Of a DNA stretch of 64,000 bases, positions 61,201-64,000 are shown in pieces. Every line of letters begins with the position of its first letter. Within the stretch, counting starts at the first letter, position 1. A model generated the notes under the pieces. The model saw only the letters and a program-made list of their open reading frames with translations, had not been told where the DNA came from and made no database searches. This stretch comes from Halictus rubicundus (taxonomy: Eukaryota; Arthropoda; Insecta; Hymenoptera; Halictidae). Made by a program: the position numbers and the translations under genes. The stretch spans positions 242,124 to 306,123 of the forward strand of contig NW_027488835.1 in the NCBI RefSeq assembly GCF_050948215.1, given 5' to 3'.

Positions 61201-64000
61201 CCTATCCTATCCTCTATCCTATCAAATCCCCTATCCTATCCTCTATCCTATCCTATCATCTATCCTCTATCCTATCCAATCCTCTATCCTATCCTATCCT
61301 CTATCCTATCCTGTCCTCTATCCTATCCTATCTTCTATCCTATCCTATCCTCTATCCTATCAAATCCCCTATCCTATCCTCTATCCTATCCTATGCTCTA
61401 TCCTATCCTATCCTCTATCCTATCCTATCCTCTATCGTATCCTATCGTCTATCCTATCCTCTGTCCTATCCTATCCTCTATCCTATCCTATCCTCTATCC
61501 TATCCTATCCTCTATCCTATCCTATCCTCTATCCTATCCTATCGTCTATCCTATCCTCTATCCTATCCTATCCTCTATCCTATCCTATCCTCTATCCTAT
61601 CCTATCCTCTATCGGATCCTATCTTCTATCCTATCCTATCCTCTATCCTATCAAATCCCCTATCCTATCCTCTGTCCTATCCTATCCTATCCTCTATCCT
61701 ATCCTATCCTCTATCCTATCAAATCCCCTATCCTATCCTTATCCTATCCTATGACATATCCTCTATCCTATCCAATCCTCTATCCTATCCTATCGTCTAT
61801 CCTATCCTCTATCCTATCCTATCCTCTATCCTATCCTATCCTCTATCCTATCCTATCCTCTATCGGATCCTATCTTCTATCCTATCCTATCCTCTATCCT
61901 ATCAAATCCCCTATCCTATCCTCTGTCCTATCCTATCCTATCCTCTATCCTATCCTATCCTCTATCCTATCAAATCCCCTATCCTATCCTCTATCCTATC
62001 CTATGACATATCCTCTATCCTATCCAATCCTCTATCCTATCCTATCCTCTGTCCTATCCTATCTTCTATCCTATCCTATCCTCTATCCTATCAAATCCCC
62101 TATCCTATCCTCTATCCTATCCTATCCTCTATCCTATCCTATCCTCTATCCTAACCTATCCTCTATCCTATCCTATCCTCTATCCTATCAAATCCCCTAT
62201 CCTATCCTCTATCCTATCCTATCCTCTATCCTATCCTATCCTCTATCGTATCCTATCCTCTATCCTATCAAATCCCCTATCCTATCCTCTGTCCTATCCT
62301 ATCCTCTATCCTATCTTATCCTCTATCCTATCCTATCCTCTATCCTATCCTATCCTCTATCCTATCCTATCGTCTATCCTATCATCTATCCTATCCTACC
62401 ATCTATCCTATCCTATCATCTATCCTATCCTATCGTCTATCCAATCCTCTATCCTATCCTATCCTCTATCCTATCCTATCCTCTATCATATCCTATCATC
62501 TATCCTATCCTATCCTCTATCCTATCCTCTATCCTATCCTCTATCCTATCCTATCCTCTATCCTATCCTATCCTCTATCCTATCCTACCCTCTATCCTAT
62601 CAAATCCCCTATCCTATCCTCTGTCCTATCCTATCCTCTATCCTATCTTATCCTCTATCCTATCCTATCCTCTATCCTATCCTATCCTCTATCCTATCCT
62701 ATCGTCTATCCTATCATCTATCCTATCCTATCATCTATCCTATCCTATCCTCTATCCTATCCTATCGTCTATCCAATCCTCTATCCTATCCTATCCTCTA
62801 TCCTATCCTATCCTCTATCCTATCCTATCCTCTATCCTATCCTATCCTCTATCCTATCCTATCCTCTATCCTATCCTATCCTCTATCCTATCCTATCCTC
62901 TATCCTATCCTATCCTCTATCCTATCCTATCCTCTATCCTATCCTATCCTCTATCCTATCCTATCCTCTATCCTATCCTATCATCTATCCTCAATCCTAT
63001 CCTTTCCTGTATCCTATTAAATCCTCTATCCTATCCTGTCCTCTATCCTATCCTATCCTCTATCCTATCAAATCCCCTATCCTATCCTCTATCCTATCCT
63101 ATCCTGTATCCTATCCAATCCTCTATCCTATCCTATCATCTATCCTCAATCTGATCCTTTCCTGTATCCTATCCTATCCTCTATCCTATCAAATCCCCTA
63201 TCCTATCCTCTGTCCTATCCTATCCTCTATCCTATCCTATCCTCTATCCTATCAAATCCCCTATCCTATCCTCTATCCTATCCTATCATCTATCCTCTAT
63301 CCTATCCAATCCTCTATCCTATCCTATCCTCTATCCTATCCTGTCCTCTATCCTATCCTATCTTCTATCCTATCCTATCCTCTATCCTATCAAATCCCCT
63401 ATCCTATCCTCTATCCTATCCTATGCTCTATCCTATCCTATCCTCTATCCTATCCTATCCTCTATCGTATCCTATCGTCTATCCTATCCTCTGTCCTATC
63501 CTATCCTCTATCCTATCCTATCCTCTATCCGATCCTATCTTCTATCCTATCCTATCCTCTATCCTATCAAATCCCCTATCCTATCCTCTGTCCTATCCTA
63601 TCCTCTATCCTATCCTATCCTCTATCCTATCAAATCCCCTATCCTATCCTCTATCCTATCCTATCATCTATCCTCTGTCCTATCCTATCCTCTATCCTAT
63701 CCTATCCTCTATCCTATCAAATCCCCTATCCTATCCTCTATCCTATCCTATCATCTATCCTCTATCCTATCCAATCCTCTATCCTATCCTATCCTCTATC
63801 CTATCCTGTCCTCTATCCTATCCTATCTTCTATCCTATCCTATCCTCTATCCTATCAAATCCCCTATCCCATCCTATCCTCTATCCTATCCTATCCTCTA
63901 TCCTATCCTATCGTCTATCCTATCCTCTATCCTATCCTATCGTCTATCCTATCCTCTATCCTATCCTATCCTCTATCCTATCCTATCCTCTATCCTATCC
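49201..64000 (+). repeat. 17-bp ATCCT-based satellite array, block 4
   Basis: Satellite to the end of the window, same orientation and monomer. The part near E3 (49.2-54.5 kb) and the last ~3.5 kb are rich in variants and share contexts marked ATGCCAGTC at 50047, 53149 and 60623 and ATGCTC at 53764, 61393 and 63423. Between about 54.9 and 60.5 kb long runs of the unmodified 17-mer dominate (for example 56600-57040, 57950-58650 and 59580-60120). No gene, RNA or transposon is visible in these 14.8 kb. Confidence 0.97.

Noticed and set aside
1..64000. CRISPR array or prokaryotic origin
   Set aside because: The repeat has no spacers, and the elements are eukaryotic non-LTR retrotransposons with poly-A tails. 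No bacterial gene is present.

Overview
This window is about 80% a simple, highly homogenised satellite array and about 20% three retrotransposons inserted into it. I see no host genes. The satellite monomer is 17 bp, TATCCTATCCTATCCTC on the + strand, that is three ATCCT pentamers plus CT, with 12-bp (two-pentamer) and 7-bp forms and a limited set of point variants. On the minus strand the pentamer is ATAGG (TAGGA), one base away from the canonical insect telomere repeat TTAGG. The array keeps one orientation over all 64 kb. Variant monomers define higher-order repeats: a tandem pair of exactly 1800 bp, nested 240-bp duplications, a ~2.7-kb unit and a ~4.5-kb segmental duplication.

The retroelements are non-LTR elements of the R1 clade (the clade holding the rDNA element R1 and the telomere-repeat elements TRAS and SART). 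They show CCHC-knuckle Gag, an APE-type endonuclease, a reverse transcriptase with a YADD motif and a C-terminal CCHC finger. This points to an arthropod, most likely an insect; I cannot name the species. Layout: satellite 1-12363; element E1 12364-13136 (short, non-coding); satellite 13137-32800; element E2 32801-38299 (5'-truncated in gag, otherwise open); satellite 38300-42833; element E3 42834-49200 (full length: 5' UTR, gag, pol, 3' UTR, poly-A); satellite 49201-64000. All three elements lie on the minus strand, end in poly-A (poly-T on +) and abut the sequence ATCC at their 5' ends, as expected for insertion at a preferred position of the repeat.

The main find is at the 5' end of E3. 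Its first 153 nt (minus strand, 49200 to 49048) fold by hand into a complete HDV-like self-cleaving ribozyme: a 7-bp P1 starting at the first element base, P2, a 3-bp P3 closing an L3 loop TCCTCGT, an 8-bp P4 and a J4/2 segment GCTAAC with the expected catalytic C. The predicted cut is exactly at the satellite/element junction. This suggests that E3 RNA is released from longer satellite transcripts. Together with shared 3' UTR hairpins, a frame switch at the gag-pol junction and the telomere-like target, the window looks like a satellite- or telomere-specific R1-clade system in a repeat that is no longer plain TTAGG.

The many very long + strand open frames across the satellite are artefacts: the 17-mer contains no stop triplet in any frame, so it reads as an endless 17-residue repeat.
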